Source: Gammaproteobacteria bacterium (GTDB lineage Bacteria; Pseudomonadota; Gammaproteobacteria; Steroidobacterales; JACDCP01). From it: a DNA stretch of 26,144 nucleotides. The stretch is from positions 1-26,144 of the forward strand of contig JACDCP010000006.1 in NCBI GenBank assembly GCA_013817465.1, given 5' to 3'. Both the position numbers and the translations under genes were made by a program. Below, one piece after another: positions 1 through 6,529 of this stretch. Within the stretch, counting starts at the first letter, position 1, and each line of letters begins with the position of its first letter. Below the pieces are notes generated by a model that made no database searches, had not been told where the DNA came from, and saw only the letters and a program-made list of their open reading frames with translations.

Positions 1-275
1 CCATTCTGACCGCGCTCCTGATCCTGGCGTTCTTCGTCATCCTTGCCTACGCGCTGATGAAGATCAGCAGCGTCCTCGAGTCGATCGGCGGCACACCCAC
101 CAGCTATCTCGCCAGGCTGCGCCTCGGACTGCGCGCCATCGAAAAAGAGACCAGCCATCTGGGCCCGCAGGTAACGGCCGCGAACGAAGCCTTAAGCCGG
201 ATCGCCGACGGGCTCGTGCTGGTCGACCAGCATCTCGTCGACACCGTCTCCGCCGTGTCGCGACAGCAGGGCTAG
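1..275 (+). CDS. Small single-pass membrane protein, hydrogenase-linked (5' partial)
   Basis: The gene is cut by the left edge: the frame is open from position 3 and stops at TAG 273-275, giving about 90 visible residues. They start in a hydrophobic helix (LTALLILAFFVILAYALM), followed by a soluble, probably helical tail. The tail ends LSRIADGLVLVDQHL then VSAVSRQQG. The same spacing of L, GL, VD and V..V.R.Q recurs in the gene at 756-1049, so the two are paralogues. I do not recognise the family. Its place at the head of a run that leads into the hydrogenase large subunit suggests a membrane anchor, scaffold or electron-transfer partner for the enzyme, but that is inference. The stop codon lies inside the left end of the fold-back element at 271-438. 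Confidence 0.7.
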   Translation, partial: ILTALLILAFFVILAYALMKISSVLESIGGTPTSYLARLRLGLRAIEKETSHLGPQVTAANEALSRIADGLVLVDQHLVDTVSAVSRQQG

Positions 276-438
276 TGTCGTGTCCCGCAAGTATGCGCAA
301 TAAATCGCGAAGGGATCAGCCCGCCAGCCAAGGCGCGAGGCGGAGGCATAGCGCGGCTATGGCGACGACGAGCAACGCCGGATGGCGGGCTTAAGACCGA
401 GCGAGAATTGATGCGTACTTGCGGGACACGACACTAGC
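271..438. repeat. MITE-like fold-back element with 23-bp terminal inverted repeats
   Basis: The 23 bases at 271-293 are the exact reverse complement of 416-438. Each outer end carries CTAG, followed inward by TGTCGTGTCCCGCAAGTA. The interior is itself self-complementary in places: AGCCCGCCA near 319 pairs with TGGCGGGCT near 383, and CATAGC with GCTATG around the centre. The whole element could therefore fold into one long hairpin. It encodes no protein. This is the form of a non-autonomous miniature transposable element. The flanking TA or CTAG could be the target duplication, which would fit an IS630- or IS5-type mobiliser, but no transposase is in the window and the family is not identified. 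It lies precisely between two genes, with the left gene's stop inside one end and the next ATG one base after the other. Confidence 0.85.
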
Positions 439-759
439 ATGGATCCGGGCGCGCCCCTGCCGACCTCCGTGTACGTCATCTGGTGGCTGGCGCTGGGCGT
501 TGTCGTAATCTTCATCGTGCCGCTGGCAATCATGCTCTTGCACCGCACGCTGCGCGCCGCCCTCTCCATAAGGCGCTATCTCCGGGAAATGCTCGAGGCC
601 GGGGCCGGCATCGCCGGCAACACAGCCTCGATCGCGGCGCTCAATGACACCCTGGCAGTCGCCGGCAACATGGTTGAGACCTCGGACATGCTGGCCGTGC
701 ACTCTGGTACGATCGCCGAAGCGTTGGCACAGCGGGCCGCCGAAGGCAGCCAGACATGA
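439..759 (+). CDS. Small single-pass membrane protein, hydrogenase-linked
   Basis: The product is 106 residues, with one strong transmembrane helix at about residues 11-34 (VYVIWWLALGVVVIFIVPLA) and a basic stretch just after it, suggesting that the C-terminal part is cytoplasmic. The tail is Ala-rich and predicted helical, with repeated NDTLAVAGN and SDMLAVHSG-like units. The ATG at 439 follows the fold-back element by one base, so any original ribosome-binding site now lies inside the element. The stop TGA overlaps the next start (ATGA at 756-759), which indicates translational coupling. No named family is recognised. Size, topology and position match the genes on either side, although its tail is less clearly homologous to theirs. 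A role in anchoring or docking the hydrogenase is inferred from context only. Confidence 0.75.
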   Translation: MDPGAPLPTSVYVIWWLALGVVVIFIVPLAIMLLHRTLRAALSIRRYLREMLEAGAGIAGNTASIAALNDTLAVAGNMVETSDMLAVHSGTIAEALAQRAAEGSQT

Positions 760-1049
760 CCGGCCTCCTGCTCGTGCTCACGTTGATCGTCACGGCGGTT
801 GTTGTCGTCGTGCTGGTGGCCTACCTGCTGGGCATCATTTTCGCGCTCTGGAGCGCGAAGAACAGTCTCGCGAAACTGGCCGTCGGACTCGTGGCGGTTC
901 GCGATCACACCGGGCCCCTGTCCGGGCATATGCACGGGCTCAATCAGGGCCTCTCGAGGCTGTTGACCGGACTGTTGCACGTCGACGGCAATCTGGCCAC
1001 AGTGGCGCAGGTCGCGCGCGAACAGGCCGGGCGACGGCTGGAAAGCTGA
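756..1049 (+). CDS. Small single-pass membrane protein, paralogue of the gene at 1-275
   Basis: The product is 97 residues. An N-terminal hydrophobic helix (about residues 3-32) is followed by a soluble tail containing LAVGLVAVRDHTGPL, then GLSRLLTGLLHVDGNL, then VAQVAREQ. This tail aligns position by position with the partial gene at the left edge (GL, LSR, GL, VD and R.Q in register), so the pair arose by duplication. The start overlaps the stop of the preceding gene (ATGA), and the hydrogenase large-subunit gene begins 30 bases after its stop. It belongs to the same transcription unit. The function is unknown. A membrane tether or oligomerisation helix for the H2-oxidising complex is the natural hypothesis. 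Confidence 0.75.
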   Translation: MTGLLLVLTLIVTAVVVVVLVAYLLGIIFALWSAKNSLAKLAVGLVAVRDHTGPLSGHMHGLNQGLSRLLTGLLHVDGNLATVAQVAREQAGRRLES

Positions 1050-1079
1050 GCTAGTGTTCTGTAACTAGGAAATTTCAGC

Positions 1080-2957
1080 ATGTGTTTCAGGAATCTGCCG
1101 GTCGAATTCGATAGCGAGGGCAATGCGCATCTCAGGGAGGGCGTGGCCAACCCGTACGAATACGAGTCGGTGAGCCTCGAGGAGCGCGCCGCAAAGCTCA
1201 AGGAGATCGCCGCAAAAAACGGTCAGATCCGCGACGTCGACTTCGATCCGGTGACGCGCGTCGCCGGGGCGTTGGCCTTTCACAGCACCGTCGATCTCGC
1301 CAGCCGCAAGGTGCTGGATACGAACTCCGTAGCCACGCTGTTCCGGGGCTACGAAGTCATCTTGCGCGGGCGCGATCCGCGCGACGCGGCTTTCATCAGC
1401 TCACGCGCCTGCGGCGTCTGCGGCGGCGTGCACTCCACGGCCGCCGCCCTGGCGATTGAAATGGCGCTCGACATCCGGCCGCCGCCTCTCGGTATCGTGG
1501 TGCGCAACCTGCTTTTGAGCTGCGAATATCTGTACGACAACCCGATGCATCTGTTCGTGCTCGCCGGCCCGGATTTTTCGGAGTCGCTGGTGCGGGACAC
1601 CAATCCCGAGATCTGGGAGAAGGCGCAACGCGCTCCCGCGCGGTTCAGCCAGCTCCACGGCTACCGAACCATCGGCGAAATCATGACCGATCTCAATCCG
1701 TTGAGCGGCAAGCTGTACCTCGAGGCGCTGGAGATGACGCGTGTCGCCCACGAGGCCTTTGTGCTGATCGGCGGCAAGTATCCGCATCCGGAGACGGTCA
1801 TCCCGGGCGGCGTCTCCACCACGATCACGACCACGACTTTCAGCGAGTTCTACCTGCGTATTCAGCAGTTCTTCGATTACGCCAAGAAGTGCATCGGCGT
1901 CTGGGACGACATCTACGACTTCATGTACGACTGCAATCCCGATTATCAGCAGTGCGGAGCGCTGTCGCCGACCATGCTCGACTTCGGCCAATGGGATCAC
2001 GAGGATCACTACGACGCGAGTTATGCGAATTGCAACGAATGGGGCGTGCAGCGCTGGTCGACCCCCGGCGCAGTAGTCGACGGGAAGCTCGTCACCACGC
2101 GGCTCACGGACCTCAACGTCGGCTTCGAAGAATTTGTCAGCCATTCGTATTACGAAGAGTGGAAGGATTACCCTTTCAGGACCGATCCGCTGGGCGCGCC
2201 GCTGAGCCCGTATCATCCGTGGAACAAGACGACGATACCGCGGCCGGGCGCGCAGAACTGGAAGGATCGCTATAGCTGGTCGACGACGCCGACCTGGGAC
2301 AGGCACACGTTCGAAGCCGGCGCCTATGCGCGAATCTACATCTCCGCGCTGGCGCAGAAGCTCCCGCAGAGCGATTTCTTCGAGTCGACCGGCCACAGCC
2401 TCAGGCTGAATATTGGCAAGGGCGCGAAGCTGCCCGCAATGCAGCTCGAATGGAAAATCCCGAAGGTCTGGAATGCCTTCGAACGCAACCGCGCGCGTGC
2501 CTACGCGGTCGGCTTCAATCTGATGGTGACGATGGAGAACTGGGTGCGCGCGCTCGATCTGCAGAAACGCGGCGAGACGCGCGTGCATACACCGTTCGAG
2601 ATTCCGCGCAACGGCCAGCACATCGGTGTCGGATTCTGGGGCGCCGGCCGCGGACTTCTGGGGCATTGGTGCGTGATCGAGGACGGCCTGCTCGCGAACT
2701 ATCAGATCTGCACGCCCTCCACCATCAACGCCTGCCCGAAGACGACCTGGGGCGAGCCGGGCGCCTATGAGGCCTCGGTGCTCAACACGCCTATTCTGGA
2801 AACGAATTTCACCGATGAGAAGGACTTCAAGGGCATCGACATCCTGCGTTCCATTCGCAGCTTCGACCCCTGTATGCCCTGCACGACGCACGTGATGGTG
2901 GAGGGGACCGACCGCGTTGTCACGCGCGAAGTGACGACCTGCGCCTGCGGAATCTAG
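1080..2957 (+). CDS. hhyL: [NiFe]-hydrogenase large subunit, high-affinity group 1h/1l type
   Basis: The product is 625 residues and carries the Ni-Fe(CN)2CO active site that splits H2. Motif L1 is RACGVCGGVH (Cys111, Cys114, His118). Motif L2 is DPCMPCTTH (Cys598, Cys601, His604). Four cysteines in these motifs ligate nickel. After His604 comes a 21-residue C-terminal peptide ending TTCACGI, the usual substrate of the maturation protease. The early block DFDPVTRVAGALAFH, the long insertions and the L2 wording resemble actinobacterial-type, O2-tolerant, atmospheric-H2-oxidising enzymes (group 1h, possibly 1l) as I remember them. This is memory-based, not a computed classification. AGGA upstream of ATG 1080 serves as a ribosome-binding site. 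The small subunit is not in the window; gene order suggests it lies to the left of base 1. Confidence 0.95.
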   Translation: MCFRNLPVEFDSEGNAHLREGVANPYEYESVSLEERAAKLKEIAAKNGQIRDVDFDPVTRVAGALAFHSTVDLASRKVLDTNSVATLFRGYEVILRGRDPRDAAFISSRACGVCGGVHSTAAALAIEMALDIRPPPLGIVVRNLLLSCEYLYDNPMHLFVLAGPDFSESLVRDTNPEIWEKAQRAPARFSQLHGYRTIGEIMTDLNPLSGKLYLEALEMTRVAHEAFVLIGGKYPHPETVIPGGVSTTITTTTFSEFYLRIQQFFDYAKKCIGVWDDIYDFMYDCNPDYQQCGALSPTMLDFGQWDHEDHYDASYANCNEWGVQRWSTPGAVVDGKLVTTRLTDLNVGFEEFVSHSYYEEWKDYPFRTDPLGAPLSPYHPWNKTTIPRPGAQNWKDRYSWSTTPTWDRHTFEAGAYARIYISALAQKLPQSDFFESTGHSLRLNIGKGAKLPAMQLEWKIPKVWNAFERNRARAYAVGFNLMVTMENWVRALDLQKRGETRVHTPFEIPRNGQHIGVGFWGAGRGLLGHWCVIEDGLLANYQICTPSTINACPKTTWGEPGAYEASVLNTPILETNFTDEKDFKGIDILRSIRSFDPCMPCTTHVMVEGTDRVVTREVTTCACGI

Positions 2958-2980
2958 CCCGAGCTCATGCCGTATTCTCG

Positions 2981-3018
2981 AAATCGGGGTCACACCGCCT
3001 GGTCTGAAATCGGGGTCA
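2981..3018. repeat. Short direct repeat AAATCGGGGTCA, REP-like
   Basis: AAATCGGGGTCA occurs at 2981-2992 and again at 3007-3018 in the 100-base gap after the hydrogenase large subunit. The second copy continues into GACCCC, making a GGGGTC/GACCCC palindrome. Similar GGGGTC-A-GACCCC units are common as repetitive extragenic elements in proteobacteria (from memory). The two units point the same way and the first lacks the second arm. Confidence 0.55.
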
Positions 3019-3029
3019 GACCCCTTTTT
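3012..3029 (+). terminator. Hairpin followed by T-run inside the hydrogenase operon
   Basis: GGGGT (3012-3016), loop CAG, ACCCC (3020-3024), then TTTTT (3025-3029). The shape is that of a weak intrinsic terminator or an mRNA 3'-end stabiliser placed directly after the large-subunit gene. It could lower expression of the maturation genes relative to the structural genes. It may equally be just the palindromic half of the REP-like repeat. Confidence 0.45.
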
Positions 3030-3057
3030 CTGCTGTATTCGGGCTAGGGCAGATTCC

Positions 3058-3735
3058 ATGCGGGTGCTCATAGGCACGGTCGGCTACTATGCGTTCGTAC
3101 GCGGCTACCCGATCGGCCCGGCGTTCATGGAGCGCCTGCAGCGGACACTGCGCTCGCCCGGCATCAGCATCCGCGAGATGAACTGGGGGCCGATCGCGAT
3201 CGTGCAGCAGTTCGAGTCCAGTGCGGAAGTCTTCGACCGCGTGGTCCTGGTCGGAGCCTGCGATCGCGGCCTGCCTCAGGGCACGGTGACGCTGCGTCGA
3301 TGGCTGGGCGGCAAGCTCGCGGCAGCGGCCGTTCAGGAACGTGTGTTCGAAGCCGTCACCGGCGTCATCCGTCTCGACAATCTGCTGGTCATCGGCGAGC
3401 ATTTCGGCATCTGGCCCGACGAGACGCTGTGCGTGGAAATCAGCCTCGCGGAATCGACGCTGAGCGATGGGATACTAGCCGAAGTCGAGAACGGGCGAGC
3501 CGCCGGTGACGGGCGCATCATCGGTGAGCAGCCGCTGACGGCGGCGGCCGAGGCGCTGGTGGAACGCGTGGTGAGCGAAACCTGCCGCGCCGCGACGAGC
3601 CCTCTCGCGGAGCTCCGTGAGCTCGAGCCTCTTACGGCTCACGATCTGGAGCCACCTCCCGTAGTGTGCCGTCATCATTTCGCCGGCGATTCGAAACGGC
3701 TCACTCCGACTGCGAAGCCGGCGATGGATCGATGA
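3058..3735 (+). CDS. HyaD-like hydrogenase maturation protein, predicted non-catalytic
   Basis: The product is 225 residues. The fold signature of the HyaD/HybD maturation proteases is visible: an opening strand (MRVLIGTVGYYAF), a helix (PAFMERLQ), the block VVLVGACDRGLPQGTV, and FGIWPDETLCVEISL, which matches the family's late strand. The metal-binding residues of HybD-type enzymes (Glu16, Asp62, His93) appear to be gone. The usual D-D/E-G-F-G segment reads VRGYPIG, the Asp of the ..D...RG..PGT block is Gly, and the His before the last third aligns with Gln (VQERVFEAV). An active homologue lies 1.1 kb downstream (4875-5411). I infer a paralogue turned chaperone or recognition factor. The stop overlaps the next start (ATGA at 3732-3735). 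Confidence 0.75.
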   Translation: MRVLIGTVGYYAFVRGYPIGPAFMERLQRTLRSPGISIREMNWGPIAIVQQFESSAEVFDRVVLVGACDRGLPQGTVTLRRWLGGKLAAAAVQERVFEAVTGVIRLDNLLVIGEHFGIWPDETLCVEISLAESTLSDGILAEVENGRAAGDGRIIGEQPLTAAAEALVERVVSETCRAATSPLAELRELEPLTAHDLEPPPVVCRHHFAGDSKRLTPTAKPAMDR

Positions 3736-4109
3736 ACGGAGAGCCGGATGCCCACGCCGCCGCGCTGGAGCAGCTCATCGACCGCGAAGAGGTGCTCGAG
3801 ATCTGCTACTGGTATCAGGGCGAGGGCTTTGGCGAGACATTCACGGCCGGCGTGCTGGCGCCGTTTCTGCACTGCAGCCCGTCGGCGATCGAAACCGCAC
3901 TCGACGCGCTGACCCGCCTCGGCTGTCTGGGGCCCGTTGCCGGGCAAGCCGCCGCCTACCGCCTGACCCGTAGCGGCAGGCAGCAGGGCGGCAGGCTCTT
4001 TGCCGACAGTTTCGCCGACCTGCAGAAGTCGGCGCACGGCGAATGCGCGGCCGGTTGCTGCGACGGTGATGATCATTCCGCCTGCGGCGACGACTGCGCG
4101 CTGCATTGA
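3732..4109 (+). CDS. Small hydrogenase-operon protein with winged-helix-like core and Cys/His-rich tail
   Basis: The product is 125 residues from ATG 3732, which overlaps the preceding stop; a further upstream in-frame start at 3666 is unlikely. The middle (EEVLEICYWYQGEGFGE ... LHCSPSAIETALDALTRLG) has the helix-turn-helix rhythm of a winged-helix domain. The C-terminus is a dense metal-ligand cluster, HGECAAGCCDGDDHSACGDD, with five Cys and two His within about 24 residues. No named family is recognised. Similar small proteins occur in operons of high-affinity hydrogenases (memory, moderate certainty). A role in delivering nickel or an iron-sulfur cluster, or as a regulator, is possible but unproven. 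Confidence 0.7.
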   Translation: MNGEPDAHAAALEQLIDREEVLEICYWYQGEGFGETFTAGVLAPFLHCSPSAIETALDALTRLGCLGPVAGQAAAYRLTRSGRQQGGRLFADSFADLQKSAHGECAAGCCDGDDHSACGDDCALH

Positions 4110-4126
4110 GCCGATCGCCAGGACCC

Positions 4127-4867
4127 ATGTCCGAAGCCGCGCAGGAATCCCCGGAGCCGCCTCAGCAACTGACCGGCTTCATGAGCAACGACGAGTGGGA
4201 CGCGTTGCTCGCCGACGTGAGCGCGCTGATAGCCACGCTCGAAGAGCTGCCGGACCAGGTGGTCCGGCAACAGATTTTCAGCTTGCTGCAGGGCATCGAC
4301 GCCATCCACCGCGAAGCGCTGCGCCGGCTCGTGCGCCTGTTCAAGGAGGGCGTGCTCGAGCAGGTCGTCACCGACCCCGCCATCGGCACGCTCATGGAGC
4401 TCTACGATCTCAACCCGCTGGCGCAGCCGGCGCCGGGCGAGGCCTCGCGACGGCGCAAGTTCCCGGACATTCCCATCAGGGTGGTGGCTTCAGGTCCGGA
4501 CGCGACATCAGCGCCGGTCGAACAGCCGCATTGGGTGCCGGCGCTGCCGAACGCGGATGCGCTCGGACCCGGAAGTACGGAGGTGCTGGCGCTCGACGGC
4601 CGGACGGTGCTCCTGTGTCGCGTCGGAGAAGCGTTCTTCGCCCTCGAGGGCGCCTGTGCGCGGGATCGAAGCCCGCTCTCAGACGCCACGCTCAGCAGCT
4701 ATACGCTCGCCTGCCCGAATCATCCCGGCTGTCTGTACGACGTCCGCCAGGGAACGCGGATCGGGTCCTCCGATCGCCTCGCCTGCTATCCGGTGCAATC
4801 CGCCGCCGACGGCCGCATCCTCGTCGGCTTCGGCATGCCGTTCCGGCCCAATCTGCCGAGCTTCTGA
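4127..4867 (+). CDS. Hydrogenase-associated helical/Rieske-like fusion protein
   Basis: The product is 246 residues. Start ATG 4127 has CAGGA a few bases upstream; an alternative TTG at 4106 overlaps the previous stop. Residues about 15-95 are all-helical (ALLADVSALIATLEELP ... IHREALRRLVRLFKEG ... LMELYDL), as in NifU-associated proteins of actinobacterial-type hydrogenase operons. Residues about 140-245 resemble a Rieske ferredoxin domain. The second ligand motif is intact (CPNHPGCLYDVRQG). In the first motif the expected Cys-x-His is Cys-Ala-Arg (GACARDRSPL), so one histidine ligand is missing. The domain may hold an altered cluster, bind another metal through the extra Cys, or bind none. 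Electron transfer from the hydrogenase is the usual proposed role for such partners. Confidence 0.75.
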   Translation: MSEAAQESPEPPQQLTGFMSNDEWDALLADVSALIATLEELPDQVVRQQIFSLLQGIDAIHREALRRLVRLFKEGVLEQVVTDPAIGTLMELYDLNPLAQPAPGEASRRRKFPDIPIRVVASGPDATSAPVEQPHWVPALPNADALGPGSTEVLALDGRTVLLCRVGEAFFALEGACARDRSPLSDATLSSYTLACPNHPGCLYDVRQGTRIGSSDRLACYPVQSAADGRILVGFGMPFRPNLPSF

Positions 4868-4874
4868 CAGCGTC

Positions 4875-5411
4875 GTGACCGCAGGCGCGCACGATCGGAT
4901 CCTGATCGCGGGCGTCGGCAACCTGCTGCACGGCGATGACGGTTTCGGCATCGAAGTCGCGAAACGTCTCATGCAACTCTCCGACCTGCCGGCCGGCGTG
5001 ATGGTCGTGGAAACGGGCATCGGCGGCATGAGTCTCGTGCAGGAGCTGATGTCGGGCTACGCCGCTTTGATCCTCATCGACACCGTACAGCGGGGCAGCC
5101 CGCCCGGCACGCTGCATCGGCTGGAGCCGGTCCTGCCCGATCTCTCAGGGCTGTCCGTGCACGAGCTGCGCGACTATTTCGCGGATACACATTATGCGAC
5201 GCCGATGCGCGTATTGAGCCTGCTCGAGCGACTCGACCGGCTGCCGCCCGTGCTGCGCATCATCGGTTGCGAGCCCGCCCGCTGCGAGGACCTGCACATC
5301 GGCCTGAACGCTGAGGTGGCCGCAGCCGTCGACGAAGCGGTCGAGATGGTGAAGGTCTGGGCTCACGAACTGGCGACCGCCGCCATCGTGCCCGGACACG
5401 GGTCTCGTTAA
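4875..5411 (+). CDS. Hydrogenase maturation protease (HyaD/HybD family)
   Basis: The product is 178 residues from GTG 4875; the frame stays open further upstream but there only shadows the previous gene. The opening GVGNLLHGDDGFGIEVAKRL carries the conserved GN.L..D-D/E-G-FG motif with the first acidic metal ligand. ALILIDTVQRGSPPGTL supplies the second Asp, SVHELRDYF the His, and IIGCEPARCEDLHIGL the terminal strand. In this family the enzyme probes nickel in the large-subunit precursor and cuts after the last His of L2. Here that would release the 21-residue tail of the protein at 1080-2957. It starts 7 bases after the Rieske-like gene. Its TAA overlaps the TAA of the opposing CooC-like gene (TTAA at 5408-5411). 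Confidence 0.9.
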   Translation: MTAGAHDRILIAGVGNLLHGDDGFGIEVAKRLMQLSDLPAGVMVVETGIGGMSLVQELMSGYAALILIDTVQRGSPPGTLHRLEPVLPDLSGLSVHELRDYFADTHYATPMRVLSLLERLDRLPPVLRIIGCEPARCEDLHIGLNAEVAAAVDEAVEMVKVWAHELATAAIVPGHGSR

Positions 5412-6268
5412 GCGAGGCCGCTGCGCGGCTGGCAGGCCGGCGGCTTACCCCCGGGCCGCGCGGGCAATGGCGTCGCGGTCTGCGGCGCCTCCAGGTCGAG
5501 GCTCGTGAGCCGTTCGGCAAGCTCGCGGATGGCCCGCACGCCCGCAGAGTCGGGTGCGGCGTCGATGGGCGCGCGGCCGCTGCGTTCGGCTTCGACGAAT
5601 TGCCCTTCCGCCGGAACGTTCGCGATGATCGGCATGCCGTGCTGCCCGCAGAATCCCTCGATAGCCTCGCGATCCGAACCGTTCGAAATTTTATTGGCGA
5701 CGACGTAGACATAGGGAATGCCGAGCTCTTTCGCCAGCAACCAGATGCGTGAGGCCGCTTCCAGCGAACGATAATAGGCCTCGGTCACGATGAGCATGAC
5801 GTCCACATTGCGCGCCGTGCCGCGCTTCAGATGCTCGAGGCCGGCCTCCATGTCGGTCACCGTGTACTCGCCATAGTTGCTCATCTCCGCGATCACGCCG
5901 CGCACGGCAAGGTGCGACGCGCACATGCAGCCGCTGCCGGCACTGCCTTCGGCAGGCTTGCCCATGACGATGAGGTCGATATTCGCGGGTGCGGCCGCAC
6001 CGTAGCGCTCGATGAGCTCATCCTGCGAAACCGTCATGCGGAGCTTGCGCTTGCCGTCCGCGTCCTCGTCGATGGTCGTGATGCCGGGCGGGATGTAGTG
6101 GATGCGATCGGCCTCCTCGACGGACAAGCCGAGCGTCAACGCGAGATTGGGGTTCGGATCGCCATCGATCGCGAGCACTTTGTGGCCGTCCTCGGCGAGG
6201 ATGCGCGCAAGCGTGCCGGCCACTGTAGTCTTGCCCGAGCCGCCTTTGCCGACGGTTGCGATTTTCAT
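5408..6268 (-). CDS. CooC-like nickel-insertion ATPase (MinD/ParA superfamily)
   Basis: The product is 286 residues. ATG at 6268 is chosen over an upstream start at 6376 because GGAGG sits 5 bases in front of it. The deviant Walker A motif GKGGSGKTT is at residues 7-15, LAIDGDPNPNLA follows as the A' box, and GSGCMCASHLAVR contains the Cys114-x-Cys116 pair that binds Ni at the dimer interface in CooC1. CooC proteins use ATP to load nickel into CO dehydrogenase. No CODH gene is in the window, and the neighbours are [NiFe]-hydrogenase genes, so a role in nickel supply to hydrogenase is an attractive inference. A basic, proline-rich C-terminal tail of about 30 residues is extra. The stop overlaps the convergent protease gene. 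Confidence 0.88.
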   Translation of the reverse strand: MKIATVGKGGSGKTTVAGTLARILAEDGHKVLAIDGDPNPNLALTLGLSVEEADRIHYIPPGITTIDEDADGKRKLRMTVSQDELIERYGAAAPANIDLIVMGKPAEGSAGSGCMCASHLAVRGVIAEMSNYGEYTVTDMEAGLEHLKRGTARNVDVMLIVTEAYYRSLEAASRIWLLAKELGIPYVYVVANKISNGSDREAIEGFCGQHGMPIIANVPAEGQFVEAERSGRAPIDAAPDSAGVRAIRELAERLTSLDLEAPQTATPLPARPGGKPPACQPRSGLA

Positions 6269-6371
6269 ACTGGCCTCCGCTGCCGAAAGATAAGTCTGCT
6301 TCTTCATCACAAAGCCTAGGCCACGGGAAGAGATGCCGCAAGCCGAGCCGGAGCGGTCGCAGAAGCGGATA

Positions 6372-6387
6372 GACACTTGCCAGTGTC
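6372..6387. promoter_or_regulatory. Short dyad upstream of the CooC-like gene
   Basis: GACACT-TGCC-AGTGTC is a perfect 6-bp inverted repeat about 105 bases before the CooC-like start and about 145 before the FecA-like start. It could be an operator in the divergent promoter region 6269-6529. No regulator is assigned, and the dyad is short enough to be fortuitous. Confidence 0.3.
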
Positions 6388-6475
6388 ATGTGCCACAGCG
6401 AAAGTTTACTGACACCCCATGATGGCCCCGGTGATGGACCTTACGGCAGCCGATCCGTCTTGACGGAATATGCTT

Positions 6476-6494
6476 GCGAATGATTCTCATTCGC
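6476..6494. promoter_or_regulatory. Fur box
   Basis: GCGAATGA-TTC-TCATTCGC is a perfect 19-bp palindrome with 8-bp arms. Its core AATGATTCTCATT closely matches the classical iron box (AATGATAATCATT). It lies 35 bases upstream of the FecA-like receptor start. A candidate -35 (TTGACG, 6460-6465) places the expected -10 inside the box, so Fur-Fe2+ would block polymerase. This predicts derepression under iron limitation. Confidence 0.8.
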
Positions 6495-6529
6495 GCTAGG
6501 CTTCTCGCTTCTTCCTCGCGAGACGCAAT

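Noticed and set aside
1080..2957. Assignment of the hydrogenase to group 2a (Huc/HupL) instead of 1h/1l
   Set aside because: L1 and L2 wording, length and the CACG tail fit remembered group 1h enzymes better; a classifier run would settle it.
1401..3077. 558-codon open frame on the minus strand across the hydrogenase gene
   Set aside because: It is antisense to an unmistakable large subunit, Arg/His-rich with no domain; a shadow of GC-rich codon usage.
4000..4878. 292-codon plus-strand frame overlapping the small Cys-tailed gene and Rieske-like gene
   Set aside because: Arg/Ala/Gly-rich shadow; both real genes are in other frames with motifs and coupled starts.
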